DNA of 64,000 nucleotides from assembly GCA_016124805.1 (NCBI GenBank), contig WGND01000003.1, positions 124,001-188,000 of the forward strand, written 5' to 3'. Under the pieces are notes generated by a model. It was not told the origin of the DNA and ran no database searches. It saw nothing but the letters and a program-made list of their open reading frames with translations. The DNA comes from Hyphomicrobiales bacterium (GTDB taxonomy: Bacteria; Pseudomonadota; Alphaproteobacteria; Parvibaculales; Parvibaculaceae). Position 1 is the stretch's first letter, and every line of letters starts with the position of its first letter. Positions 54,000-63,538 of this stretch are shown one piece after another. Made by a program: the position numbers and the translations under genes.

Positions 54000-54863
54000 T
54001 CAGTCTTTCTTTTCGCCGCTGAAATAGCGCAGGCCCAGCGTGAGCTGAAGGCGCCCGAGCCGCAGGCGTGTGCCCCATTTGCGTTTGGGCGCCCATGCCC
54101 CCTCATGCCGACCGCTATGGGCCGAGAGCATGCCCGTCTCGCGCTCGCGCAGCGCCCAGGGGGCAAGCGCCAGCACCGTGAAGATCGCCAGCCATGAGCC
54201 GACCGCGACATCGCTGATGAAGTGATTGGTCATGGTCACGCGTGACAGGGCGACCAGCAGGCCGAAGAGCGAGATGGCCTTCCAGTGTTTTGGAAAGGCG
54301 AGTGCAAGCACTGTTGTGACGCAGAAGATGGTCTGCGAATGGCCCGAGGGAAAGCTGTCGAGCGCGGTGGTCATGGAAAAAGGTTCAAAGCCATAGGCCC
54401 CATTGGCGAAAAGATCCCTGGGCCGGTGACGCCCGCCGAAGAATTTCACGAAATGCAGAACCGCGCCCGATGCGGCAAGCGACACAAGCAACAGAAAGCA
54501 GTAGCGCTGGATGGTGGCGATTTTTTCGCGTGTCGCATCAAGAGCGGACAGACGCTTGGCGAGGATACCGCCAAAGAGACCTATGACGGCGATGACGATG
54601 TAGAGTGTGCCCTGGCCGCGATCCGTCATGAAGCGCCAGAAATAAGCCATGTGATCATTCACATTGTTCTTCATGAAATATGCAAGCCAGCGGTCAAGGC
54701 CATGCGTCATGCTGGCAAAGGCAAAGGCAAAAACGGGCACGGCGGCCTGTTTGGCCATTTCATAGGGCGTATGCGTTGCCGCCGGCTCGTGCTCAGGCGT
54801 GGTCTCGACCACCTTGGTGGCCGCATCAAGCGGCGCGTTACTGGTTGTGTCCGTCGGTGTCAT
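54000..54863 (-). CDS. PAP2-family phosphatase
   Basis: A 287-residue membrane phosphatase with five or six helices. The three PAP2 motifs are present: KFFGGRHRPRD, SFPSGHSQTIF and SRVTMTNHFISDVAVG. Such enzymes dephosphorylate undecaprenyl pyrophosphate, phosphatidate or lipid A. It follows the GT39 gene on the same strand by 26 bases, placing it in a lipid-linked-sugar or lipid A modification cluster. The substrate is not determined. Confidence 0.9.
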   Translation of the reverse strand: MTPTDTTSNAPLDAATKVVETTPEHEPAATHTPYEMAKQAAVPVFAFAFASMTHGLDRWLAYFMKNNVNDHMAYFWRFMTDRGQGTLYIVIAVIGLFGGILAKRLSALDATREKIATIQRYCFLLLVSLAASGAVLHFVKFFGGRHRPRDLFANGAYGFEPFSMTTALDSFPSGHSQTIFCVTTVLALAFPKHWKAISLFGLLVALSRVTMTNHFISDVAVGSWLAIFTVLALAPWALRERETGMLSAHSGRHEGAWAPKRKWGTRLRLGRLQLTLGLRYFSGEKKD

Positions 54864-54889
54864 AGGCGGCCTTTTCCGGCGCTGAATCG

Positions 54890-56566
54890 TCAGGGCTGAT
54901 TGCCTGGGGCGGCAAAGAGGTGAAGCACCACATTCTTGCCATTGGAATAATTCTGCCCCTCGATGCGGCGAATTTCCAGCGGTGTGATGTCGAGCGCTTT
55001 GGTGGCGTCTTCAAAATCAGCCAGATATTCATCGCTTATGAGTGCGAAGCTCTGCGGGGTGTCGACCAATTGTCGGGCGGCGGCCTGCGGGCTGGTGAGC
55101 CTGGTGTCTGTGCCCACCATGAAGATCAGGCTCGGCTCATTATAGCCGACACTGGCAAGGGGCGCGCGCATCTGTTCCGGCGGCAGCGCCTCGGCGATTT
55201 CACGCGAGAGCCAGATGCGGTTGAGATGGGGCCCGATATGCATGGTGAGAAGGGGCACGAAAAGCAGCATCAGGGCGGCCAGCGCCATGGCTGTCTGTTC
55301 GGCATCGCGCCGCCACATATAACTGACGGCAAGCCCGCCGCCTGCAATGGTGACAGCGGCCAGAACCAGCGCCACATAATGCAGGGCGGTGCTTGAGCCA
55401 AATGTGTCGGCCCCGTAAATGGCGCCGCCGGCAATGACGAGCGTCAGGAGGGCCCAGAAGATGATATGTATACGGAACAAGACGGTGCTCCAGAGGCCCA
55501 TGCGACGGATACCGCGCGTCACAAAAATGCCGGCGAGAAGTGCCAGGGCCGGATAGGCCGGCAGCACATAATGCGGCAGCTTGGTCGGGACGAGTTCGAA
55601 CATGATCCAGGCGGGCACGGCCCATGCGAGGCAGAATCTGATGGCGCGGTCGTGGCGGTCGCGCCAGGCGACGACGAAGGCCGGTATGACGAGAAGCGAC
55701 ATGGGCCAGAAGGCGGCATAGACCGCCAGCAGATAGGTGCCGGGCGGGGCGCCATGCGATTCCTGACCCGAGAGCAGCTTGGGCAGGAGGTCTTCGCTGG
55801 CGGATTTGGCGATGAAGTCGCCCGCCCCCGAGGCGTAAAGCGCAATGGGCCAGGGCGCGACAATGGCAATGAGCAAAGGCACGCCGAGAAGCGGCTTTGT
55901 TTTCAAAAGCCATTTGCCGTCGCGGTCGAGAATGGAAATGACAATGGCGGCCATGGCGACAACGGCAGGGCCCACGGGCCCCTTGACCATGATGGAAAGA
56001 CCGAGCCCGCCCCAGAAACAGACAGACGGCAGATAGCCATGCCATTTTTCTTCGGCGCGCGGGGCGCCGGGGGCGGCATCGGTGGTGGCGAGCGCCAGCC
56101 CGTACATGGTGAGCACAATGGTGGCGAGCAGGACAGAATCAACCTGGGCGAGATGGCTTTCCACAATCAGCAGCAGCGATGTGGCAATGACGGCGGCAGA
56201 CACTAGGGCGGTGCGCCGGTCAAAGAGCCGCGCGCCCAGCGCGAAGGTGAGAAGCACGGCTGCCAGACCACCAAAGAAGGAGGGCAGGCGATAGGCCCAG
56301 ATCTGCTTGGCGGCGGGCGAGGACAGAATCTCGACGCTGGCAGCCTGCAGCCAGTAGATGCCGATCGGCTTCTTGCTGCGCGGTGTTTCCTGAAAATAGG
56401 GGACAATATAGTCGCCTGTTTCCATCATCTGCTTGGTGGCCTGGGCAAAGCGCGATTCATCGCGGTCCAACGGCGGCAAGCCTGAAAGACCCGGCAGGAA
56501 GAGTGTCAGACACATCAGCGTCAACAGGAGATAGGGGCGATAGCCCTGTTCCATGGTGGCCAACAT
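54890..56566 (-). CDS. ArnT-like GT39 membrane glycosyltransferase
   Basis: A 558-residue membrane enzyme with about 11-13 helices. The N-terminal catalytic region has PPLDRDESRFAQATKQMMET (D36/E37 type) and KKPIGIYWLQAAS. It fits the GT39/ArnT family, which takes a sugar from an undecaprenyl-phosphate donor and attaches it to lipid A or a protein on the periplasmic side. The GT2 and LAB_N genes are divergent and would supply and move the donor. Alternative start at 56554. Acceptor unknown. Confidence 0.9.
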   Translation of the reverse strand: MLATMEQGYRPYLLLTLMCLTLFLPGLSGLPPLDRDESRFAQATKQMMETGDYIVPYFQETPRSKKPIGIYWLQAASVEILSSPAAKQIWAYRLPSFFGGLAAVLLTFALGARLFDRRTALVSAAVIATSLLLIVESHLAQVDSVLLATIVLTMYGLALATTDAAPGAPRAEEKWHGYLPSVCFWGGLGLSIMVKGPVGPAVVAMAAIVISILDRDGKWLLKTKPLLGVPLLIAIVAPWPIALYASGAGDFIAKSASEDLLPKLLSGQESHGAPPGTYLLAVYAAFWPMSLLVIPAFVVAWRDRHDRAIRFCLAWAVPAWIMFELVPTKLPHYVLPAYPALALLAGIFVTRGIRRMGLWSTVLFRIHIIFWALLTLVIAGGAIYGADTFGSSTALHYVALVLAAVTIAGGGLAVSYMWRRDAEQTAMALAALMLLFVPLLTMHIGPHLNRIWLSREIAEALPPEQMRAPLASVGYNEPSLIFMVGTDTRLTSPQAAARQLVDTPQSFALISDEYLADFEDATKALDITPLEIRRIEGQNYSNGKNVVLHLFAAPGNQP

Positions 56567-56878
56567 TTATTCACCTTTCCCTTATGCGGGTCGCGCGGGT
56601 GGTTTCCGGAGGCGGACAGCATGGCCTGCGTTCCGAGGAAACCCGTCAGATGGCTGATAACAGGTCGAATTTAGCTCGCCAATGCCCAAAAAAGGCTGAA
56701 GGGCGACAATCAGCCAGATGGATAGCATTTTTGACAAGTGGCTTTCAGAATATCTTTCTTTCTGCCATACCACTGATCTTAAAGCGATTTTGTGACCCTG
56801 CTGGTCATGATCGCAGTTGGCATTTACCTTTCCGAGGCAATCTGCTTGCGCGGACTGCTTTTGCTGGACGAAAACACT
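56567..56878. other. Divergent region between GT39 and GT2, no gene seen
   Basis: About 312 bases. A perfect TTGACA lies at 56731-56736 on the plus strand, but I see no good -10. TTTTGTGAC occurs at 56788-56796. A GTG at 56792 could extend the GT2 protein by 29 residues with a hydrophobic piece, but without a ribosome site or conservation. Confidence 0.45.
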
Positions 56879-57688
56879 ATGACATTGCCGAATGGCGACG
56901 CTGATACAGGGACGAACAACTTGGAAGTGACAGTCATCATTCCGGTCCTCGATGAAGAGGACAATGTTGGGCCCTTGCTGGATGAGCTTGTCGAGGCAAT
57001 GAAGGCTGTTCCGGACCATGAAATCCTGTTCATCAATGATGGCAGCAAGGATGCGACGCTGGCGCGGCTGCGCGACGCCATGGGGCGCATTCCGCAATTG
57101 CGCGTCGTGAGCCATGAAACGGCCTGCGGCAAGTCTGAGGCGCTGCGTACGGCGGCCCGTCTTGCCAGAGGTCGTGTGCTGGTAACCATTGATGGCGATT
57201 TGCAGAATGATCCGGCGGATATTCCGCGCCTTGTGGAGGCCTTTCAGGCCGCTGAACGCAATGGCATGGTGCCGCCGCCCGGGATTGTGGCGGGGCAGCG
57301 CGTGACGCGCATCGATCCCTTCCCGCGCAGTCTTGTTTCCAAGATCGCCAATTCGGTGCGCGGCGCGATTCTGAAAGATGAGACGAAAGATACCGGCTGC
57401 GGCTTCAAGGTGATCCGGCGCGATATTTTTCTGGCGCTGCCTTTTTCTTCAGGCCTGCATCGTTTTCTGCCCGCGCTGGTCAAGCGCGAAGGGTTCAGCA
57501 TTCTGCTTGAGCCGGTGAGCCATCGCCCGCGCGTTGCCGGTGTGGCCAAATATAATACCTGGAACCGGCTCTGGGTCGGTATCGGCGACATGGCCGCCGC
57601 CTGGTGGATGATCAAACGCTATCGCGCACCCGAGAGCTATGTCGTGGTGCATGAAGACGGGAAAGACGAAAAATGCTCAGCTCTTTGA
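56879..57688 (+). CDS. Polyprenyl-phosphate glycosyltransferase (GT2)
   Basis: A 269-residue GT2 enzyme of the dolichol-phosphate-mannose-synthase/ArnC type. Motifs are VTVIIPVLDEEDNVGPLLDEL, EILFINDGSKDATLA and TIDGDLQNDPADIPRL (the DxD-like metal site). It makes undecaprenyl-phosphate-linked sugar, the donor for the GT39 enzyme. Its end overlaps the LAB_N gene by 16 bases. The chosen ATG starts at the conserved part. Confidence 0.9.
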   Translation: MTLPNGDADTGTNNLEVTVIIPVLDEEDNVGPLLDELVEAMKAVPDHEILFINDGSKDATLARLRDAMGRIPQLRVVSHETACGKSEALRTAARLARGRVLVTIDGDLQNDPADIPRLVEAFQAAERNGMVPPPGIVAGQRVTRIDPFPRSLVSKIANSVRGAILKDETKDTGCGFKVIRRDIFLALPFSSGLHRFLPALVKREGFSILLEPVSHRPRVAGVAKYNTWNRLWVGIGDMAAAWWMIKRYRAPESYVVVHEDGKDEKCSAL

Positions 57689-57975
57689 ATGCCTGGATTA
57701 TTCTTGGTTTTGCCGGGCAGGCCCTTTTTTCCATGCGGTTCATCCTGCAATGGATGGCGAGTGAAAAGGCCCGCAAGTCAATCATTCCCGTCGCCTTCTG
57801 GTATTTTTCGGTTCTGGGCGGGGCGACCTTGCTGGTCTATGCCATTCATCGTCAGGACCCGGTTTTCATTGCCGGGCAGGGCGCGGGCCTGATCATTTAC
57901 GCCCGCAATCTCTATCTGATCTATCATGAGCGGGCGGCAGGCCGTCACGCAGCAGTGGACCCCGAAGGTCAGTAA
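57673..57975 (+). CDS. Small LAB_N-domain membrane protein
   Basis: A 100-residue membrane protein with three helices. The text SMRFILQWMASEKARKSIIP and VAFWYFSVLGGATLLVYAIH are those of the LAB_N (lipid-A-disaccharide synthase N-terminal) domain. Here it stands alone, not fused to LpxB. It overlaps the GT2 gene, so they are co-translated. In this cluster a role as a small lipid-sugar flippase or partner is attractive but only inferred. Confidence 0.88.
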   Translation: MLSSLNAWIILGFAGQALFSMRFILQWMASEKARKSIIPVAFWYFSVLGGATLLVYAIHRQDPVFIAGQGAGLIIYARNLYLIYHERAAGRHAAVDPEGQ

Positions 57976-58107
57976 AAGAGCCTCTATCCGGTCATTTTGT
58001 GGCCAAGATGAGGGTTGCTGGCAAATTGCCATTTTACTCAGGCATGAAATAACCTATCTCAGATGGGGTGAGTGTCGCCATGCGCCTTTTCGACAAGAGC
58101 AATAAAA

Positions 58108-59214
58108 ATGAACCTTGAGACGCTATATGCGCGGCGCAAGCTGATCCTTGCCATCGTGCTGATCATCGCCCTGCCGGCGGGTCTGTATTACTGGACCCAT
58201 GACGGCCAGCAGGGGCATTGGGGCGAGATGCCGCCGCCGCTTGTGGAAACGGAAGTGGCCGCCATTTCGCCAGTGGAAATCAATGTCTCGGCGATCGGCT
58301 CGCTTGAGGCTGACCAATCCATTGTGATGACGGCGGAAATTGCCGGTACGATTACCGGCATTGATTTCACCGACGGGCAGAAGCTCTCCAAGGGTGATGA
58401 GGTGGTGACGCTCGATTCAGATTCGCTCAAGGCGAAGCTGATGCAGGCTGAAGCGCGTCTGGCGCTTGCCAAAGCCAATCATCAACGCGCTCAAAATCTC
58501 TTCGCGCGCGGCTCCGGCACGGCGCGGGCCCGCGATGAGGCGCTTAATGAATTGAAATCTTCGCAAGCCGATGTCGCTGCGGCGAAATCCGATTTCGACA
58601 AGGCGACCATTTCAGCCCCCTTTGACGGCACGGTCGGGCTGCGCCAGATCAGTCTGGGCCAATATATCGAGCCGGGTGATCCGATTGTGACGCTGGCCGA
58701 TCTGGAACACCTGCGCATCGATTTCCGCGTTTCTGAAATCTACCTGACATCGGTTGCCAAAGGACAGGACGTGGAACTGACCTTTGATGCCCGTCCCGGC
58801 GAACGCTTTCGCGGCCTGATCAGCGCGATTGATCCGGTGGTGGATGCCGATGGGCGGGCGCTGCGCGTGCGCGCGGAACTGGATAATCAGGAAGGCAAGC
58901 TGCGCCCCGGTCTTTTCGGTCGCGTCAATGTCATCACGCTGACGCGCAATTCCATCGTCATCCCCGAAGAATCCATCATCGCTTCGAAATCCGGCAACTC
59001 GGCTGTGTTTGTGGTGGGAGATGATCTGGTGGCACATATGCGCGAGGTGAAGCTGGGCGAGCGCCTGCCAGGTCGCGTGGAAGTTCTGTCCGGTCTGGAG
59101 GCCGGCGAGCGGGTGATTTTTTCAGGTCAGTTGAAAGTGCGTGATGGCGGCAAGATGATGCCACCCAAGGCAAAAGAGACCGCGGACGACAGTTCATCCA
59201 CGCAGGCAGAATAG
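58108..59214 (+). CDS. RND efflux periplasmic adaptor
   Basis: A 368-residue membrane-fusion protein. It has a short N-terminal anchor (about 10-28), a lipoyl part split around a coiled-coil hairpin (about 60-190, with AEIAGTITGIDFTDGQKLSK and TISAPFDGTVGLRQISLGQY), and a beta-barrel domain. It links the adjacent RND permease to an outer-membrane channel, not found here. The ribosome site is weak. Confidence 0.92.
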   Translation: MNLETLYARRKLILAIVLIIALPAGLYYWTHDGQQGHWGEMPPPLVETEVAAISPVEINVSAIGSLEADQSIVMTAEIAGTITGIDFTDGQKLSKGDEVVTLDSDSLKAKLMQAEARLALAKANHQRAQNLFARGSGTARARDEALNELKSSQADVAAAKSDFDKATISAPFDGTVGLRQISLGQYIEPGDPIVTLADLEHLRIDFRVSEIYLTSVAKGQDVELTFDARPGERFRGLISAIDPVVDADGRALRVRAELDNQEGKLRPGLFGRVNVITLTRNSIVIPEESIIASKSGNSAVFVVGDDLVAHMREVKLGERLPGRVEVLSGLEAGERVIFSGQLKVRDGGKMMPPKAKETADDSSSTQAE

Positions 59215-59225
59215 GGGCGACGGGT

Positions 59226-62200
59226 ATGCATCTCTCGGAGCTTTTTATCAGGCGGCCTGTTTTTGCCTCGGTCGTGGCGCTGATCATCATGCTGATCGGG
59301 GCGGTGTCCTATCAACGCCTGACGGTGCGTGAATATCCTGCCATTGACGAGCCTGTGGTGACGGTGACGACGGCCTATCGCGGGGCCAGCGCCTCGGTTA
59401 TCGAACGCACGGTGACGCAGCCGCTTGAAGAAGCGATGGCCGGTATTGAAGGCATTGAAATTCTATCCTCCTCCTCGCGTCCCGAGCAGAGCCAGGTGAC
59501 AGCGCGCTTTACGCTGGCGACCGATCCCGACGTGGCGGCGAGCGATGTGCGCGACCGCGTGGGCCGCGCGCGTGGCGCTTTGCCCGATGATGTGGACGAG
59601 CCGGTGATTGCCAAGGTGGAGGCGGATGCGAACCCCATCATGTTTATCGCCTTCAATAGCGACCGCATGAATGCGCTGGAGATCACCGATTATCTCGACC
59701 GCATCGTCAAGAACCAGTTGCAGAACCAGCCCGGTGTGGCGCAGGTGCGCATTTTTGGCGAGCGGCTTTATTCGATGCGCATCTGGGTGGACCGCAATCG
59801 TCTGGCCGCTTACGGGCTGACCGTGCAGGATATTGAAGCGGCGGTGCGGGCACAGAATGCGGAAATTCCCTCCGGCCGCATCGAGAGCCAGACGCGCGAA
59901 TTTACGGTGCTGGCAAAGACGGCGCTGACCACACCGATTGAATTTGCCAATATCGTCGTCAAGGAAGCCGACGGCTATCAGGTGCGCCTGAAGGATGTGG
60001 CAACCGTGGCCGTGGATGCAGCCGATATTCGCCGTGCTTCCACCTTCAACGGCGCGACCTCCATTTCACTGGGCATCATCAAGCAGGCAACTGCCAATCC
60101 GCTGGAAGTGGCCGCCGCCGTGCAGGATCAGCTGGACCGGCTGGCGCCCAATCTGCCGGTCGGCATGACCTCGACGATCGGCTATAACAGCACGATCTTC
60201 ATCAAGAAATCGATTGATGCTGTTTATGAAACCATCGCCGAGGCCATCATTCTGGTGGTGCTGGTGATCTTTGTTTTCCTGCGCACGCTGCGTGCCTCGC
60301 TCATTCCGGTTGTCACGATCCCGATTTCGCTTATCGGCACGTTTGGGCTGATGCTGGCACTGGGCTTCAGCATCAATACGCTGACGCTTCTTTCCATGGT
60401 GCTGGCCATTGGTCTGGTGGTGGATGACGCCATTGTCGTTCTCGAAAATATCTATCGCCATATCGAGGAGGGCATGACGCCGGTGGCGGCAGCCATCAAG
60501 GGCTCGCGCGAAATCACCTTCGCGGTGATTGCCATGACGCTGACGCTGGCAGCCGTTTACGCGCCGGTGGGATTTGCCACGGGACGCACTGGCACGCTGT
60601 TTCTTGAGTTCGCGCTGACGCTGGCCAGTGCCGTGATCGTGTCCGGCTTTGTGGCGCTGACACTCACTCCCATGATGTGTTCGCGGCTGCTGCGCCATAG
60701 CGAGGAGATGAGCCGTCTCGACAGCTTTCTGGGCGCGCGTCTGGACCGTCTGGATGCCGCCTATAAAGACCTGCTGCTGAAAGTGCTGGATCGCCGCCTG
60801 CTCGTTTTGTCGGTGGCGGCGGTGGTGGGCCTTTCCTGTGGCCTCTTTTACATGCTGCTCAACAAGGAACTGGCGCCGACGGAAGATCGCGGCTTCCTGC
60901 TGATTGCCGGACGTGGTCCGGAAGGGGCGACGCTTGAATATTCGACGAAATATACCAAGCAGATTGAAGCGATCATGGCGGGGATTCCCGAGGTGAAGGG
61001 CTATCTGGTGGTGACGGGATTTCCGCAGTTCACCAGCTTCATCACCTTTGCGCCGCTCAAGGACTGGAGCGACCGCAGCCGCTCGCAGAAGGATATTCTC
61101 AATTCGATCCAGCCTGCCTTGAGCGACATTCCGGGCATTCTGGCCTTTGGCATCAATCCGCCTTCGCTGGGCCAGAGCGCGCGCTCGCAGCCCATCGAAT
61201 TTGTCGTTCAGACATCGGGCACCTATGACGATCTTGAGCGCGACGTGGCGCGCTTTCTTGATGCGATCAGCCAGAATCCGGGGTTTCAGAATCCGGATAG
61301 CGATCTGAAGCTCGACAAGCCGCAGCTCGATATTGAGGTTAATCGCGCCAAGGTGATTGATGCAGGTATCGATGTGACGACTGTGGGGCGCACGCTGGAA
61401 ACGCTGCTGGGTGGCCGTCAGGTGACGCGCTATGAGCAGGGCGGCAAGCAATATGACGTGATCATTCAGGTGGATGCCAAGGACAGGCAGACCCCGAGCG
61501 ATATTTCCGACATTTATGTGCGCGCCAAATCGGGCGAGATGGTGCAGCTCTCCAATCTCATCACGGTGAAGGAAACGATTGCGCCGGATACGCTCAATCA
61601 TTTCAACCAGCTTCGCTCGGTGACCATCTCGGCCAATCTGGCGCCGGGCTATTCGATGGGCGAGGCGCTGACATTTCTGCAGGACACCGCCGCCAAGGTG
61701 CTGCCGACCAATGCGCAAACGGATCTAAATGGCGAGCTGCGTGAATTCGTCAAATCATCCGGCACGCTGGGCGTCACTTTCGCGCTGGCCATTCTGTTTA
61801 TCTATCTGGTGCTCTCGGCGCAGTTTGAGAGTTTCATCGACCCGCTGATTATCATGATTTCGGTGCCGCTTTCGATGACGGGTGCGCTGGCGCTGCTGTT
61901 TCTGAGCAATGTGACGATCAATATCTACAGCCAGGTCGGCCTGATCACGCTGGTTGGCCTCATCACCAAGCATGGCATTCTGATTGTGGAGTTCAGCAAT
62001 CAGCTGCTCGAACAGGGTCGCAGTGTGCGCGAAGCGGTGATTGAGGCCGCAGGGCTTCGTCTGCGTCCGATCCTGATGACAACCGGTGCGATGGTGCTGG
62101 GCTCGATGCCGCTGGCGCTTGCCTCGGGGGCGGGTGCCGAGGCGCGCAAGTCCATCGGCATCGTTGTGGTGGGCGGCATGAGCTTTGGCACGCTGCTGAC

Positions 62201-62294
62201 GCTTTTTGTCGTGCCGACCGTCTATCTGATGGTTGTGTCCTGGCGTGCCGGGCGTGAGGCGCGGGCGGAGGCAGCCGCCGCACCTGCCGAATAG
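59226..62294 (+). CDS. RND efflux permease (HAE1 family)
   Basis: A 1022-residue, proton-driven inner-membrane exporter with 12 helices and two large periplasmic loops. The TM4 region MVLAIGLVVDDAIVVLENIY carries the paired aspartates used in proton transfer. It starts 11 bases after the adaptor, with GGGGCGACGGGT ahead. Efflux of drugs, lipids or solvents is possible. Its outer-membrane partner is not adjacent. Confidence 0.95.
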   Translation: MHLSELFIRRPVFASVVALIIMLIGAVSYQRLTVREYPAIDEPVVTVTTAYRGASASVIERTVTQPLEEAMAGIEGIEILSSSSRPEQSQVTARFTLATDPDVAASDVRDRVGRARGALPDDVDEPVIAKVEADANPIMFIAFNSDRMNALEITDYLDRIVKNQLQNQPGVAQVRIFGERLYSMRIWVDRNRLAAYGLTVQDIEAAVRAQNAEIPSGRIESQTREFTVLAKTALTTPIEFANIVVKEADGYQVRLKDVATVAVDAADIRRASTFNGATSISLGIIKQATANPLEVAAAVQDQLDRLAPNLPVGMTSTIGYNSTIFIKKSIDAVYETIAEAIILVVLVIFVFLRTLRASLIPVVTIPISLIGTFGLMLALGFSINTLTLLSMVLAIGLVVDDAIVVLENIYRHIEEGMTPVAAAIKGSREITFAVIAMTLTLAAVYAPVGFATGRTGTLFLEFALTLASAVIVSGFVALTLTPMMCSRLLRHSEEMSRLDSFLGARLDRLDAAYKDLLLKVLDRRLLVLSVAAVVGLSCGLFYMLLNKELAPTEDRGFLLIAGRGPEGATLEYSTKYTKQIEAIMAGIPEVKGYLVVTGFPQFTSFITFAPLKDWSDRSRSQKDILNSIQPALSDIPGILAFGINPPSLGQSARSQPIEFVVQTSGTYDDLERDVARFLDAISQNPGFQNPDSDLKLDKPQLDIEVNRAKVIDAGIDVTTVGRTLETLLGGRQVTRYEQGGKQYDVIIQVDAKDRQTPSDISDIYVRAKSGEMVQLSNLITVKETIAPDTLNHFNQLRSVTISANLAPGYSMGEALTFLQDTAAKVLPTNAQTDLNGELREFVKSSGTLGVTFALAILFIYLVLSAQFESFIDPLIIMISVPLSMTGALALLFLSNVTINIYSQVGLITLVGLITKHGILIVEFSNQLLEQGRSVREAVIEAAGLRLRPILMTTGAMVLGSMPLALASGAGAEARKSIGIVVVGGMSFGTLLTLFVVPTVYLMVVSWRAGREARAEAAAAPAE

Positions 62295-62297
62295 AGC

Positions 62298-63530
62298 CTA
62301 GAAATAGCGCGCGAGCCGGAGCTGGATATAGTCGTCATCGGCAATATTGCTGACGACATCCTTTGCGGGCACGTTCTGGAAGACATAGGCTTCGAGCGAG
62401 AGCCTGTAATCCTCATCCAGTCGCCGCTGCCCCTTGAAACGGAAGGCGAGCGCGCCGGTCTCGGCATCAATGTCCACGCCGCCCAAGAGACTGGTGGAGG
62501 CGGTGTCATTGGCCGCCCAGCGCAGGGCGAGGAAACCATCATTCTGATAGGGATTGCGTGGATTGATGCCGCGCGTGTCGATGGCATATTCGGCGACCAG
62601 CCCGAGATCGGAGTCGCTGCCGCCGATGCCATAAAATGTGTATTCGATACCGCCGGTTGCGGCCTGATAATTGTCACCGAGCTCATGGCGGGTATAGCCC
62701 TCAAGCTTGTAGAGCCAGGCCCCCTTTGTGGCCTGCAGATCGAGCGAGACCTGTTTCATCTGCGTGTAATACGGCGCAAGGACAAGGTCGCCATCACGGC
62801 TGAGGGCCGGTTGCAGGAGGGGCGTGCGGTTGGTGCCGTCAAAATAGGCAAGCCCCATATCCACAATGCCGAAGCTGTTTGAATAGCGCAGCGCATAATC
62901 GATGTGACGGGCATCCTTGCTGCTCTCATAACGGGTCAGGCTTTGATCGACAGGGAGGTCGGTGGCGGGGCGTCCGTCGGGCCCGGTGTAGTTGAGCTCG
63001 CGGAATCCCGGCAGGAGGAAGGCTTCAAAGGTGCCAAAATCCTGCCTTGTGCGCAGGCGAAGCATGGCCAGGCCGAGCTTTGCTTCCTGTTTGACAGGGT
63101 CTTCGATCCAGTCGGTCTGGTTGATGACATCGACGAGATGGACGGCTTCGGTGACCCCCCAGAAGACCTTGTCGATGCCCAGGCCCAGTTCCCAGTTGCC
63201 GCGATAGAGATTGTAGCGCGCCTCCCGCATGTCCCAGTGACTGCGATGATTGTCGCGTGTGGCGATCCGCGCAAATGGCGTGACGATGAGGGACTGGTCA
63301 TTATTGTCCCAGAAATATTTGATCGTGACCTCGCCGGCGATGGAGGCATCGACATCGCGCTGTCGGGTCTGCGAGGCATTGGCCGTGAAGAGGCGCAGCT
63401 CCGGCTCGACATAGCCCGACATTTCGAAATCCTCGCCGGCATGGGCCGGCATGGCCGAAAGGCCAAGCGTCAATACACCATAGAGGGCGCTAAAGACGGC
63501 GAGCGTGAGAAGATGTGAAGGGATATGCAT
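62298..63530 (-). CDS. Outer-membrane beta-barrel protein of unknown function
   Basis: A 410-residue exported protein with a signal peptide (ending AMPAHAG) and strands of alternating hydrophobic residues. It ends LRLARYF, with the terminal Phe expected of outer-membrane barrels. No known porin motif is visible. It is eight bases downstream of the LolA-like gene in the same direction, so they form an operon. The two genes probably belong with a further transporter gene outside the window. Confidence 0.8.
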   Translation of the reverse strand: MHIPSHLLTLAVFSALYGVLTLGLSAMPAHAGEDFEMSGYVEPELRLFTANASQTRQRDVDASIAGEVTIKYFWDNNDQSLIVTPFARIATRDNHRSHWDMREARYNLYRGNWELGLGIDKVFWGVTEAVHLVDVINQTDWIEDPVKQEAKLGLAMLRLRTRQDFGTFEAFLLPGFRELNYTGPDGRPATDLPVDQSLTRYESSKDARHIDYALRYSNSFGIVDMGLAYFDGTNRTPLLQPALSRDGDLVLAPYYTQMKQVSLDLQATKGAWLYKLEGYTRHELGDNYQAATGGIEYTFYGIGGSDSDLGLVAEYAIDTRGINPRNPYQNDGFLALRWAANDTASTSLLGGVDIDAETGALAFRFKGQRRLDEDYRLSLEAYVFQNVPAKDVVSNIADDDYIQLRLARYF

Positions 63531-63538
63531 CAGACCGG

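Noticed and set aside
60066-61718. Minus-strand open frame of 550 codons
   Set aside because: Antisense to the RND permease, with no domain and biased composition.
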